DNA of 64,000 nt, from positions 5,144,001 to 5,208,000 of the forward strand of contig NC_019682.1 in NCBI RefSeq assembly GCF_000316575.1, written 5' to 3'. This DNA comes from Calothrix sp. PCC 7507 (GTDB taxonomy: Bacteria; Cyanobacteriota; Cyanobacteriia; Cyanobacteriales; Nostocaceae). Under the pieces are notes generated by a model that was given only the letters and a program-made list of their open reading frames with translations, was not told the origin of the DNA and did not search any database. A program made the translations under genes and the position numbers. Below are positions 1 through 6,913 of this stretch, one piece after another. Each line of letters opens with the position of its first letter. Position 1 is the first letter of the stretch.

Positions 1-1
1 C

Positions 2-1447
2 TACTTAGAAATTGAGCGTCATAGAGCTGCGATCGCGCGCACCGAAATATCTCGCCCTGTGCGATTGTCCATAGAATGGGCAATCTTAAGTAACGATACC
101 ACGTTTTTTGACTACGGTTGCGGTTACGGCGGTGATGTGCAACGAGTAGCCAACCTAGGGTACACCAGTGCAGGCTGGGACCCTTATTACTATCCTGATG
201 TACCACGCGCCGCCGCTGATGTGGTGAATCTAGGCTATGTCCTCAACGTCATTGAAGACCCAGAAGAACGCCGCCAAAGCCTGATCCAAGCTTGGGAACT
301 CACTGGGAAAGTGTTAATTGTCGCGGCTCAAGTATTAATTAATGCTCCCAGTAAAACTCAAATAGCTTACAGTGATGGCATTGTGACGCGCCGTAATACT
401 TTTCAGAAATATTACGAACAAGCAGAACTCAAAACTTACATTGACGAGGTGCTAAATGTAGATGCGGTACCTGTAGCACTGGGTGTCTACTTTGTGTTTC
501 GGGATGAAGCCGAAAAAGAAAGTTACAAAGCTATTCGCTTCTTTTCTCGAACTTCTACACCACGAGTCCGGATTCCCAGCAAGCGATTTGCAGACTACGA
601 AGAACTACTTACACCACTGATGTCCTTTTTTACGAAACGAGGTAGATTGCCCGTCAAAGGCGAATTGGAAAATGAACAAGAATTACTGAGTGAATTTGGT
701 AACTTCCGCCGCGCCTTTGCTGTGATTTTGCAAGCTACTGATGAGGCAGAATGGGATGCGATCGCCTATCGTCGTTCTTTAGATATCCAAGTTTATCTCG
801 CCCTCACCCACTTCGATCAACGTCCTTCATGGCATAAACTAGCCCCAGAACTCCGCCACGACATCAAAGCCTTTTTTGGTAGCTATCAGGAAGCTTGTAC
901 AGTCGCCGATCAAAAACTGTTTAGCTTAGGTAATTCTAGGGTAGTGCAAACGGCTTGCGACAAAAGCAAAATTGGTAAACATACCCGTAGCGCCCTTTAC
1001 GTCCATGTTTCCGCCCTCTCATCCCTAGATCCCTTACTGCGAATTTATGAAGGCTGTGCTAGCCGTACCATTGGGCGTGTAGATGGAGCTACGTTGATCA
1101 AATATTGCACAGATAAACCGCAAATCTGCTATCTGTTTTACCCAGAATTCGACACAGATCCCCACCCAGCCTTAAAAGCCAGTATCGTTATTGACTTTAA
1201 TACTTTGTATATTACTCACCGAGACTATCAAACTCGGAAAAATCCGCCAATTCTGCATCGTAAAGAAACTTTTGTCACAGCTAACTATCCCCTCTACGAA
1301 GAATTTGCTAAACTCACCCAACAGGAACAGCAATTAGGACTGCTCGAACAGAAAAGTGATATAGGGACTCGTGAAGGTTGGGAAAAATGCCTAGCTGCAC
1401 ACGGGGTAGAAATTAGAGGTCATCAAGTTAAATCAGTGAACAGTTAA
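2..1447 (+). CDS. DNA phosphorothioation-associated putative methyltransferase (5'-truncated by window edge)
   Basis: The reading frame is open to the left edge, so the start lies outside or exactly at the edge. A GTG at 59 gives 462 codons, but the residues before it (YLEIERHRAAIARTEISRPV) match how this family begins, so the GTG is not the start. A SAM-binding motif (FFDYGCGYGGDVQRV) is followed by a Rossmann-type methyltransferase region. The remainder resembles the methyltransferase-like family that accompanies DNA phosphorothioation (dnd) loci. In that family it is presumed, not proven, to modify DNA or a Dnd partner. No dndA-E gene is in this window; they may lie to the left. Family assignment is from recalled similarity. 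Confidence 0.75.
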   Translation, partial: YLEIERHRAAIARTEISRPVRLSIEWAILSNDTTFFDYGCGYGGDVQRVANLGYTSAGWDPYYYPDVPRAAADVVNLGYVLNVIEDPEERRQSLIQAWELTGKVLIVAAQVLINAPSKTQIAYSDGIVTRRNTFQKYYEQAELKTYIDEVLNVDAVPVALGVYFVFRDEAEKESYKAIRFFSRTSTPRVRIPSKRFADYEELLTPLMSFFTKRGRLPVKGELENEQELLSEFGNFRRAFAVILQATDEAEWDAIAYRRSLDIQVYLALTHFDQRPSWHKLAPELRHDIKAFFGSYQEACTVADQKLFSLGNSRVVQTACDKSKIGKHTRSALYVHVSALSSLDPLLRIYEGCASRTIGRVDGATLIKYCTDKPQICYLFYPEFDTDPHPALKASIVIDFNTLYITHRDYQTRKNPPILHRKETFVTANYPLYEEFAKLTQQEQQLGLLEQKSDIGTREGWEKCLAAHGVEIRGHQVKSVNS

Positions 1448-1590
1448 CAGTTAACAATTAACAGTGTTAGTAGGGTGTGTTAGAACGGAGTTCGTAACGC
1501 ACCAAACCCTCGATAATGGTGCGTTACGCTGTCGCTAACACACCACTACAATACCTAATTTTGTTCAAAAATCAAATAGTAATCCTAATA
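1448..1590. repeat. Dispersed repeat with one MITE-like right end
   Basis: The stop of the methyltransferase runs into a cagttaacag-type tandem repeat (1441-1466). Next come two inverted arms built on GGTGCGTTA/TAACGCACC (1473-1547) and a right terminal repeat (ttcaaaaatcaaatagtaat, 1564-1583). The same terminal repeat ends the elements at 42097-42216, 59841-59977 and 62841-62967. No left terminal repeat is visible, so this copy looks truncated. Confidence 0.6.
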
Positions 1591-1665
1591 TTAGTGACTC
1601 ATAATACACGGGAATTTATTCGGGTGAGTGGATTAAACCTTGAAGATTGGGAAGAAGAAACTTGA
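1588..1665 (+). pseudogene. vapC remnant: C-terminal end of a PIN-domain toxin
   Basis: The frame reads ILVTHNTREFIRVSGLNLEDW and ends with EEET and a TGA at 1663. This matches the C-terminal signature of VapC PIN-domain RNases (V-T-x-N-x-REF-x-RV-x-GL-x-x-E-D/N-W). The rest of the PIN domain and any vapB antitoxin are absent, and the MITE-like right end lies directly upstream. The toxin gene therefore appears to have been cut down to its last 25 codons. Confidence 0.65.
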
Positions 1666-1699
1666 TTTATCCAGGACTAAAGCCACCTGGCACACTGAT

Positions 1700-1865
1700 A
1701 TTCTGGTACAAGGGTCAAGCGTCAAGCGGAGCCAGCGCCGTGGGCGGGTTTCCCGACTTGTACCCCTACGGGGAAGCAAGCTACGCGCAGCGTCTCCCCT
1801 TGGGAGAGGCGACTGGCGTTCAAAAATCAAGGTTTTTTGGACTTTTGACTCTTGACTCTTGACAG
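1700..1865. repeat. Composite of small dispersed repeats
   Basis: GC-rich palindromic blocks (ccctacggggaagcaagc, gtctccccttgggagaggcg) lie next to short tandem ttgactc units near 1846-1862. Short open frames run across both strands here but show no protein-like composition and I read none as a gene. Related blocks recur in the tRNA array at 48.8-51.3 kb. Confidence 0.6.
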
Positions 1866-1992
1866 CCCCGACGAAAAAAATATGACACGCAGCTTTAGTC
1901 CTATTATCTTGCCAAGTGGCAGATATGCATGAAACCACACACGAACTATGGCAAGATAACTGCAATTCATTAGAGGTGGGAAAGTTGAAAGT

Positions 1993-3285
1993 ATGAATCC
2001 AGTGCGATCGCTGTTGCAAGTTTTCGGTAGCCGCAAAATGGCTACTTTATTATTTTTAGGGTTTTCATCCGGTTTACCGCTGTTATTAATCGGTAATACA
2101 TTAAAAGCTTGGATGACCTTAGAAAAGGTTGATTTGGCAGCTATTGGCTGGTTTAGCCTTGCTAGTTTGCCCTACTCCTTGAAGTTTCTCTGGTCGCCGT
2201 TTCTCGATAGATTCAGTCTGCCATTTTTGGGACGGCGGCGGGGTTGGTTAATCGTTATGCAGCTAGCTTTGACGGTAGCGATCGCCTTTATGGCTTTCCA
2301 GCAACCCAAGGAAGCATTAAAGCTGCTAGCCATTAACGCGATCGTCATCGCCTTTTTGAGTGCTACTCAAGATATCGCTGTTGATGCTTATCGCACCGAC
2401 ATTTTAGAAAAACTGGAAATGGGCGCGGGTGCTGCAGTTTTCATCTTGGGTTATCGCATCGCCCTATTAGTAGCGGGTGCTTTAGCGTTGATACTTGCTG
2501 ATAGAATGCCCTGGTCTTCTGTTTATTTATTTATGGCGGGTACAATGCTGCTGGGGATTTTTGCCACCTTATTGGCACCCGAACCAGAAGAAATTAGCCC
2601 TCCCGCTTCCTTATTTGATGCCGTTGTCTTACCCTTTGGCGAGTTTTTTCAGCGTAGTGGTGTGATCAAAGCCCTGTTGATTCTGGCATTTATTACCCTC
2701 TACAAGCTTGGGGATGCTTTGTTGAGCAACATGACCACGCCTTTTTTACTACAAATTGGTTTCACCAAAACCGATATTGGCACAATTCAGGTAGGTATGG
2801 GGTTAATTGCCACGATTGTGGGTGCCCTGGCAGGTGGATCAATTTTGAGTAGAATAGGCATCAATCGTTCACTCTGGTTATTTGGCATTTTACAAGCCGT
2901 GAGTAATTTTGCTTACTTGTTTTTAGCTTATGCAGGTAAAAACTATCAAGCTATGGTGTTGGCTATTAATATAGAACAGTTCTGTGGCGGGTTAGGAACA
3001 GCAGCCTTTGTGGCCTTTTTGATGAGTCTTTGTAACCAGAAGTTCTCTGCAACCCAGTATGCTTTGCTCTCCAGCTTGATGGCTGTCAGCCGTGATATCC
3101 TGGCAGCTCCAGGTGGTGCGATCGCTCAAAGTACGGGTTGGCCTTTATTTTTCTTAATTACGATCGTTGCTGCTGTGCCAGGACTACTCCTGTTACCAGT
3201 ATTTGCCCCCTGGAATCCTCAACTTGTTGATTTGCCTAGACCAGGACTTGAAGAAGAAAAAGAGGATATATGGGGAACCAAGTAG
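1993..3285 (+). CDS. MFS transporter, AmpG-like (PAT family)
   Basis: A 430-residue polytopic membrane protein with about 12 hydrophobic segments. It begins with the AmpG-type N-terminus (LLFLGFSSGLPLLLIGNTLKAW) and has the first-loop motif LGRRRGW near residues 80-86 and SATQDIAVDAYRTDIL near residues 120-135. Both are typical of the AmpG/acetyl-CoA transporter branch, whose characterised bacterial members import muropeptides released during peptidoglycan turnover. The substrate here is inferred, not shown. The start overlaps a 23-codon frame by ATGA, which I do not call a gene. The next gene overlaps its 3' end by 16 nt, so the two are probably co-transcribed. Confidence 0.85.
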   Translation: MNPVRSLLQVFGSRKMATLLFLGFSSGLPLLLIGNTLKAWMTLEKVDLAAIGWFSLASLPYSLKFLWSPFLDRFSLPFLGRRRGWLIVMQLALTVAIAFMAFQQPKEALKLLAINAIVIAFLSATQDIAVDAYRTDILEKLEMGAGAAVFILGYRIALLVAGALALILADRMPWSSVYLFMAGTMLLGIFATLLAPEPEEISPPASLFDAVVLPFGEFFQRSGVIKALLILAFITLYKLGDALLSNMTTPFLLQIGFTKTDIGTIQVGMGLIATIVGALAGGSILSRIGINRSLWLFGILQAVSNFAYLFLAYAGKNYQAMVLAINIEQFCGGLGTAAFVAFLMSLCNQKFSATQYALLSSLMAVSRDILAAPGGAIAQSTGWPLFFLITIVAAVPGLLLLPVFAPWNPQLVDLPRPGLEEEKEDIWGTK

Positions 3286-3671
3286 TTTTATTCGTCGGTA
3301 CTTTTATTCTCTTAGTTACCGGACTATTACTAGGCTACGTTCTTTCACAGCTAGTTTTAGGATTTTTGCCATTTAATCTCCTCACTTTTTTCGGTACACT
3401 CAGCCTGATTTTAATTTTTGGGACACTCTATTACGTTTTATTTTGGCAACTGCGGAAAGAGCAGTCCCAATCATTCGAGACGAGAATACCAACCCAAGTA
3501 GAGGAGTTTATCCCCGATAGCCATCTTAAAAATACGCTCATTGCTAGATTGGATGGAGATATTGCCACCGCCGAACGCTTAATTGATCAGGCCAAGCTGA
3601 ATTATCCTGGAATGCCAGAGAATTGGTATTGTGAAAGAGTACTTGATGACTTGGAACGCGATCGCCGATAA
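3270..3671 (+). CDS. Conserved-looking membrane protein of unknown function
   Basis: A 133-residue protein with two predicted membrane helices (about residues 5-28 and 33-60) and a charged cytosolic tail containing LIARLDGDIATAERLIDQAK, which could form an amphipathic helix. It starts inside the last codons of the AmpG-like gene, an overlap that supports translational coupling. I do not recognise the family. Function unknown. Confidence 0.7.
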   Translation: MGNQVVLFVGTFILLVTGLLLGYVLSQLVLGFLPFNLLTFFGTLSLILIFGTLYYVLFWQLRKEQSQSFETRIPTQVEEFIPDSHLKNTLIARLDGDIATAERLIDQAKLNYPGMPENWYCERVLDDLERDRR

Positions 3672-3749
3672 TCTATTGTTTTTTATTACCAGAACATCCC
3701 TAAAATAAATCAAGCAAACTTCACAAATCTTTGCTCCAAGAACCAAGAT

Positions 3750-3926
3750 ATGGCTATATTTCGTCAGTACATTGCCCCGTTAATCGCGGTGTTAATATTT
3801 ACACTAGCCTTAGTGGCAGTCAGCGCCCGCATCTTTCTCCCCTCCGACATGGCAGCACCTGCACCCATTGAAAATGTGAGCATGGGGAACAGTGAACAGT
3901 TAACAGACCTGATAACTGATAACTGA
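3750..3926 (+). CDS. Small single-pass membrane protein with repeat-derived C-terminus
   Basis: A 58-residue protein. Residues 8-30 form one hydrophobic helix (IAPLIAVLIFTLALVAVSAR), followed by a short polar tail. From about residue 45 (MGNSEQLTDLITDN) the coding sequence is the same tandem aacagttaacag / gataactgataactg repeat found in many spacers of this window. The original stop was therefore probably lost and the frame now ends inside the repeat. The ATG at 3750 fits the spacing to the upstream gene. Function unknown. Confidence 0.6.
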   Translation: MAIFRQYIAPLIAVLIFTLALVAVSARIFLPSDMAAPAPIENVSMGNSEQLTDLITDN

Positions 3927-3940
3927 TAACTGATAACTGA
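3889..3940. repeat. Short tandem repeat (gataactgataactg type)
   Basis: Tandem aacagttaacag and gataactgataactgataa units run from inside the small membrane protein gene up to the start of the next gene. The same repeat family is at 5251-5297, 19737-19790, 29265-29310, 47380-47400 and 47497-47527. Confidence 0.8.
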
Positions 3941-4435
3941 ATGCCTCACACCTTACCACCAGGGTATAGTATCCGCCTTGGCTCGATTGCAGAGCGATCG
4001 CTGCTAGTAAAATTCATGCAGCGAAGTTATCAAGATATTTTCCCGCAGCAAGATTTCTCTCACCTAGCCCAAACAGTCGAGCAATACTTCTCCAAAAATA
4101 CCCCTCTATGGTGGGTTGAAGAAGATCAGGGATTACCTCAAGTAAAATCTCCCCATCTTCCCATAGCTTGCCTCTGGGCAGGAAACGCCATAGATCAAGT
4201 AGGAGGGAGCCGCCATACTCACATTTTCCTCCTCTACGTGATGCCAGAACATCGGCGGCGAGGAATTGGCACAGCATTGATGCACTATGTAGAAAATTGG
4301 GCAGCGCAAAGAGGCGATCGCCAAATTGGCTTACAAGTATTTCAATCAAACCAAGCCGCCTTGGATCTTTACAACCAGCTTGGTTATCAAACCCAATCCC
4401 TGTGGATGGTAAAATCACTCCAGGAAAAAACATAA
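3941..4435 (+). CDS. GNAT family N-acetyltransferase
   Basis: 164 residues with the GNAT acetyl-CoA binding core: a beta strand HIFLLYVMPEHRRRGIGTAL near residues 90-109 containing the R-R-G-I-G-T motif A, then a helix and YNQLGYQ at the motif B end near residues 144-150. The family transfers acetyl from acetyl-CoA to an amine; the substrate cannot be read from sequence. The ATG follows directly after the tandem repeat, leaving little room for a ribosome binding site. Confidence 0.85.
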   Translation: MPHTLPPGYSIRLGSIAERSLLVKFMQRSYQDIFPQQDFSHLAQTVEQYFSKNTPLWWVEEDQGLPQVKSPHLPIACLWAGNAIDQVGGSRHTHIFLLYVMPEHRRRGIGTALMHYVENWAAQRGDRQIGLQVFQSNQAALDLYNQLGYQTQSLWMVKSLQEKT

Positions 4436-4493
4436 AATCAGCTTTTCATAATTACGAATTACTATTAATCCCCAGTCGGGATGGCAATGAAAT

Positions 4494-5252
4494 ATGTATG
4501 ACGAATATGACCTCAGCCTACTCGATGTCGAGGAGGAGCTAGAAAGCCCCTTAGATAAAATAGAACCGCTAACTGCTGACTCAGTTGTGGTCAAGCCCGA
4601 TCCAGAGATGATGCTAGCCCTCCTAGAACATCCCGAACCACAGCAGCGGATGTTAGCGGCTCGTGCTTTTTGTGACATCGAAGATGTCCGCGCTATACCC
4701 CACCTAATTCGCTTGTTAACTGATACCTGTCCTCTGGTGCGAGTGAGTGCGGCCTACGGCATTGGACGCAATCCCAGTACAGAAGCAGTAGAACCTTTAA
4801 TTAGCCAACTCAACCGAGATTGGAATGGCTACGTCCGCAAAGGTGTTGTTTGGGCTTTAGGAAACTGTCGCGATCGTCGTTCTTTAGCACCCCTAGCCGA
4901 TGCCCTCAGAACCGATATTTCCGCCGTGCGATTGTGGGCAGCTAGTGCTTTGGTGCAAATGGCAGAAGTCAGTTACGAAGCCATATTAGGGGCAATCCCA
5001 CCACTAATTGAAGCCTTAGTCCAAGATCCAGTCGCCGCCGTGCGGAGTAACAGCGCTTGGGCGATCGGGCAGCTGTGCCGCGAATTGCCGTCTAATGTAG
5101 TTTATGCCACTGCGATCGACGCTTTAATTCAAGCCTTCGCCGAAGACCAAGATTTGGGAGTGAGAGAAGACGCCAAAGCCTCACTCTTAGGTGTAGGTGA
5201 TCCCCGCGCCTTGCAGCTGATTGAAACCCTCGAACAAGAAGGCTGGTTTTAA
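4494..5252 (+). CDS. HEAT-repeat protein (PBS-lyase HEAT-like)
   Basis: 252 residues. After an acidic N-terminal tail (residues 1-30) there are about five helical repeats of the HEAT-like type, recognisable by R-x-x-AA-x-A/x-G motifs (MLAARAFCDIEDVRAIPHLI, VRVSAAYGIG, VRKGVVWALG, VRLWAASALV, VRSNSAWAIG, VREDAKASLL). Such scaffolds in cyanobacteria include phycobilin lyases and many protein-binding adaptors. No catalytic residue is evident, so the safest reading is a protein-protein interaction scaffold. Confidence 0.85.
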   Translation: MYDEYDLSLLDVEEELESPLDKIEPLTADSVVVKPDPEMMLALLEHPEPQQRMLAARAFCDIEDVRAIPHLIRLLTDTCPLVRVSAAYGIGRNPSTEAVEPLISQLNRDWNGYVRKGVVWALGNCRDRRSLAPLADALRTDISAVRLWAASALVQMAEVSYEAILGAIPPLIEALVQDPVAAVRSNSAWAIGQLCRELPSNVVYATAIDALIQAFAEDQDLGVREDAKASLLGVGDPRALQLIETLEQEGWF

Positions 5253-5297
5253 CAGTTATCAGTTAACAGTTAACAGTTAACAGTTATCAGTTAACAG
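5251..5297. repeat. Short tandem repeat (cagttatcagttaacag type)
   Basis: Alternating cagttatcag and cagttaacag units begin at the stop codon of the HEAT-repeat gene. Same family as the tandem repeat at 3889-3940. Confidence 0.8.
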
Positions 5298-5348
5298 GTG
5301 ATAGCGGTTTTTAGATCAGTGAGGTACAGGTTTTCCCCACCCTCACTA

Positions 5349-5753
5349 CTAAATTTCCCCTATGGGTTTAACCAGATTCAAATCATAAGGGCGTTCCGTA
5401 TCATCCTCACCCAAATACTCACCGTTTTGAATTTCCAGAATCACAAGGGGAATATGTCCTGGATTTTCTACTTTATGTAGCGTTGCTGCAGGGACATAGG
5501 TTGACTCGTTGCGATTGAGTAAAATTTCCTCATCTCCACAAGTCACCTTAGCGACACCTGCGACTACAACCCAATGTTCATTGCGATGATAATGAATTTG
5601 TGGTTTGATGCTGTGTCTAGGTTTAATTTCCACGCGACTAATTCGATAACCTTCTCCCTCTTCAATCACCTCGACATTACCCCAGTATCGTGTACCGGAG
5701 TGTGAGGAGGACTGATCAATATTGGACTGACCATCATTTTCATTCTGAGTCAT
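5349..5753 (-). CDS. Cupin-domain protein, phosphomannose isomerase type II C-terminal-like
   Basis: 134 residues from the ATG at 5753; an upstream TTG at 5795 would add 14 residues but is less likely. The cupin motifs are visible: an H-Y-H-x5-H metal-binding set in IHYHRNEHWVVVAG, then a second-strand His in VPAATLHKVENPG. The sequence resembles the stand-alone C-terminal cupin domain of mannose-1-phosphate guanylyltransferase/mannose-6-phosphate isomerase. A role in sugar isomerisation is possible but unproven without the nucleotidyltransferase half. Confidence 0.8.
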   Translation of the reverse strand: MTQNENDGQSNIDQSSSHSGTRYWGNVEVIEEGEGYRISRVEIKPRHSIKPQIHYHRNEHWVVVAGVAKVTCGDEEILLNRNESTYVPAATLHKVENPGHIPLVILEIQNGEYLGEDDTERPYDLNLVKPIGEI

Positions 5754-5821
5754 AACTAGGGCTTGCTGAAACAGATGACTATCACTATAGTTCAAAGTTA
5801 GGGTGAAGCCGGAGAAAAAGA

Positions 5822-6406
5822 CTACGGATTAATTTCTTGACAAGACCATCTTTCTTTTTCGTCAAGATGATAAAGCCAGCGATTTTGAGGTTCACCGCGT
5901 AATTCTAAATGATCTACCTGCACAGGGTCGAGTAGCAACAGGCAAAAATTAGGCTCTGGCTGACTAGGATCAGGTAATGGTGGTTCAAAAGCAGCTTTGT
6001 CCTGAATTCTCGGTTTACCAGAAGCAGGCCAAGCAAATTGTAACCGCCCTGCATCACTCAAGTCTCGCCAGGTAGTCATACGGGCTTTTTGTAGCGCTGG
6101 TAGAGGATGATCATCGCTGACTAAAGTCAAATGGCCAGTGATGCGAAATTGCTCTCGCGTATTGGGAAAATACCAGCAAACTTCTGCCCAAGGTTGTTGT
6201 TGTATTTGGTCGGCTTTCTCGCTACGGGCATCAGTGATAAATTTTAGCTGGTTACTATCTTCTAGAAAGCCACGAAAGACCAAAGTCCGATTAGCCGGAC
6301 AACCATTTGCTCGTACCGTTGCCATTTGCAGGTAGCGGGCATAGACAAGATTACGATTGCGATGGAGAGCATGGGCGATCGCACTTCGCCAAGGAGCAAG
6401 AGACAT
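5822..6406 (-). CDS. PPOX-class probable FMN-dependent flavoprotein (alr4036-like)
   Basis: 194 residues, similar to pyridoxamine 5'-phosphate oxidase-like split-barrel flavoproteins. RGFLEDSNQLKFITDARSEK and QPWAEVCWYFPNTREQFRI correspond to the FMN-binding core, and the C-terminal stretch LLLDPVQVDHLELRG resembles the substrate/FMN-contacting C-terminus. The cyanobacterial alr4036 subgroup is annotated as FMN-dependent with unknown substrate, and I keep to that. It is encoded on the same strand as the cupin gene, 68 nt upstream of it. Confidence 0.85.
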   Translation of the reverse strand: MSLAPWRSAIAHALHRNRNLVYARYLQMATVRANGCPANRTLVFRGFLEDSNQLKFITDARSEKADQIQQQPWAEVCWYFPNTREQFRITGHLTLVSDDHPLPALQKARMTTWRDLSDAGRLQFAWPASGKPRIQDKAAFEPPLPDPSQPEPNFCLLLLDPVQVDHLELRGEPQNRWLYHLDEKERWSCQEINP

Positions 6407-6525
6407 ATTAATTCGTAATTCGTAATTCGTAATTTTTGAAAGTCAGATTAAATTCAGGTTGGTGTCTGTTGTCTTATTTTAGACAATTGGTACAACACTC
6501 AGTAAATAATTTAAAAATCCTTTCT

Positions 6526-6560
6526 TCTCTGCGCCTCTGCGCCTCTGCGTGAGATAAAAA
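6526..6560. repeat. Left copy of an inverted repeat flanking the CHAT locus
   Basis: ctgcgcctctgcgcctctgc followed by gtgag is the reverse complement of ctcacgcagaggcgcaaagg at 10581-10600. A taattcgtaattcgtaat repeat also lies outside each end (6412-6432 and 10551-10563). The locus thus sits between matching dispersed repeats. Confidence 0.65.
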
Positions 6561-6586
6561 TACTGTATAACTTCGCAAGTAACTTT

Positions 6587-6913
6587 ATGGCACAAATTCA
6601 AATCGGAATCGAAGGCGAAGACGCACCAGCAGCAGCCGAGACTTTGCTAGCAATCCCCGGAATATCCGGAACCTACGAAGTACCAACCCAAAGAGAAGGA
6701 ACTCTAGCAGCTATAGCTACCATTATCGGCATTGTGGGTGGTGTTGCGGCTTTAGCTGAACAAATTCGCAAATGGTATCAAGAATGGCATAAATCTCATC
6801 CAGGGAAGCAATTTGATGTGGTAATTCTTGACCCTGATACTGGAAACAGGATTTTACTCGAAGACGCTACCATAGAGGAAATCACGGAAATCCTCAAATC
6901 TATCAGCAAATAA
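6587..6913 (+). CDS. Small EACC1-like companion of the CHAT protein
   Basis: 108 residues. An alpha/beta N-terminus (MAQIQIGIEGED... near residues 1-40) is followed by a hydrophobic stretch LAAIATIIGIVGGVAALAEQ (about 45-64) and a C-terminal strand-helix unit (FDVVILDPDTG...). This matches my recollection of effector-associated constant component proteins (EACC1), small proteins encoded next to variable effectors in bacterial conflict systems. That assignment is tentative. Its stop codon directly abuts the GTG of the CHAT gene with no gap, so the two are almost certainly one operon. Confidence 0.65.
   Translation: MAQIQIGIEGEDAPAAAETLLAIPGISGTYEVPTQREGTLAAIATIIGIVGGVAALAEQIRKWYQEWHKSHPGKQFDVVILDPDTGNRILLEDATIEEITEILKSISK

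Noticed and set aside
1927-1995. 23-codon frame overlapping the AmpG-like start by ATGA
   Set aside because: No ribosome binding site and no recognisable peptide; too short to support as a leader.
1633-2036. Overlapping frames of 69-128 codons on both strands
   Set aside because: They read through dispersed repeats and have no protein-like features.
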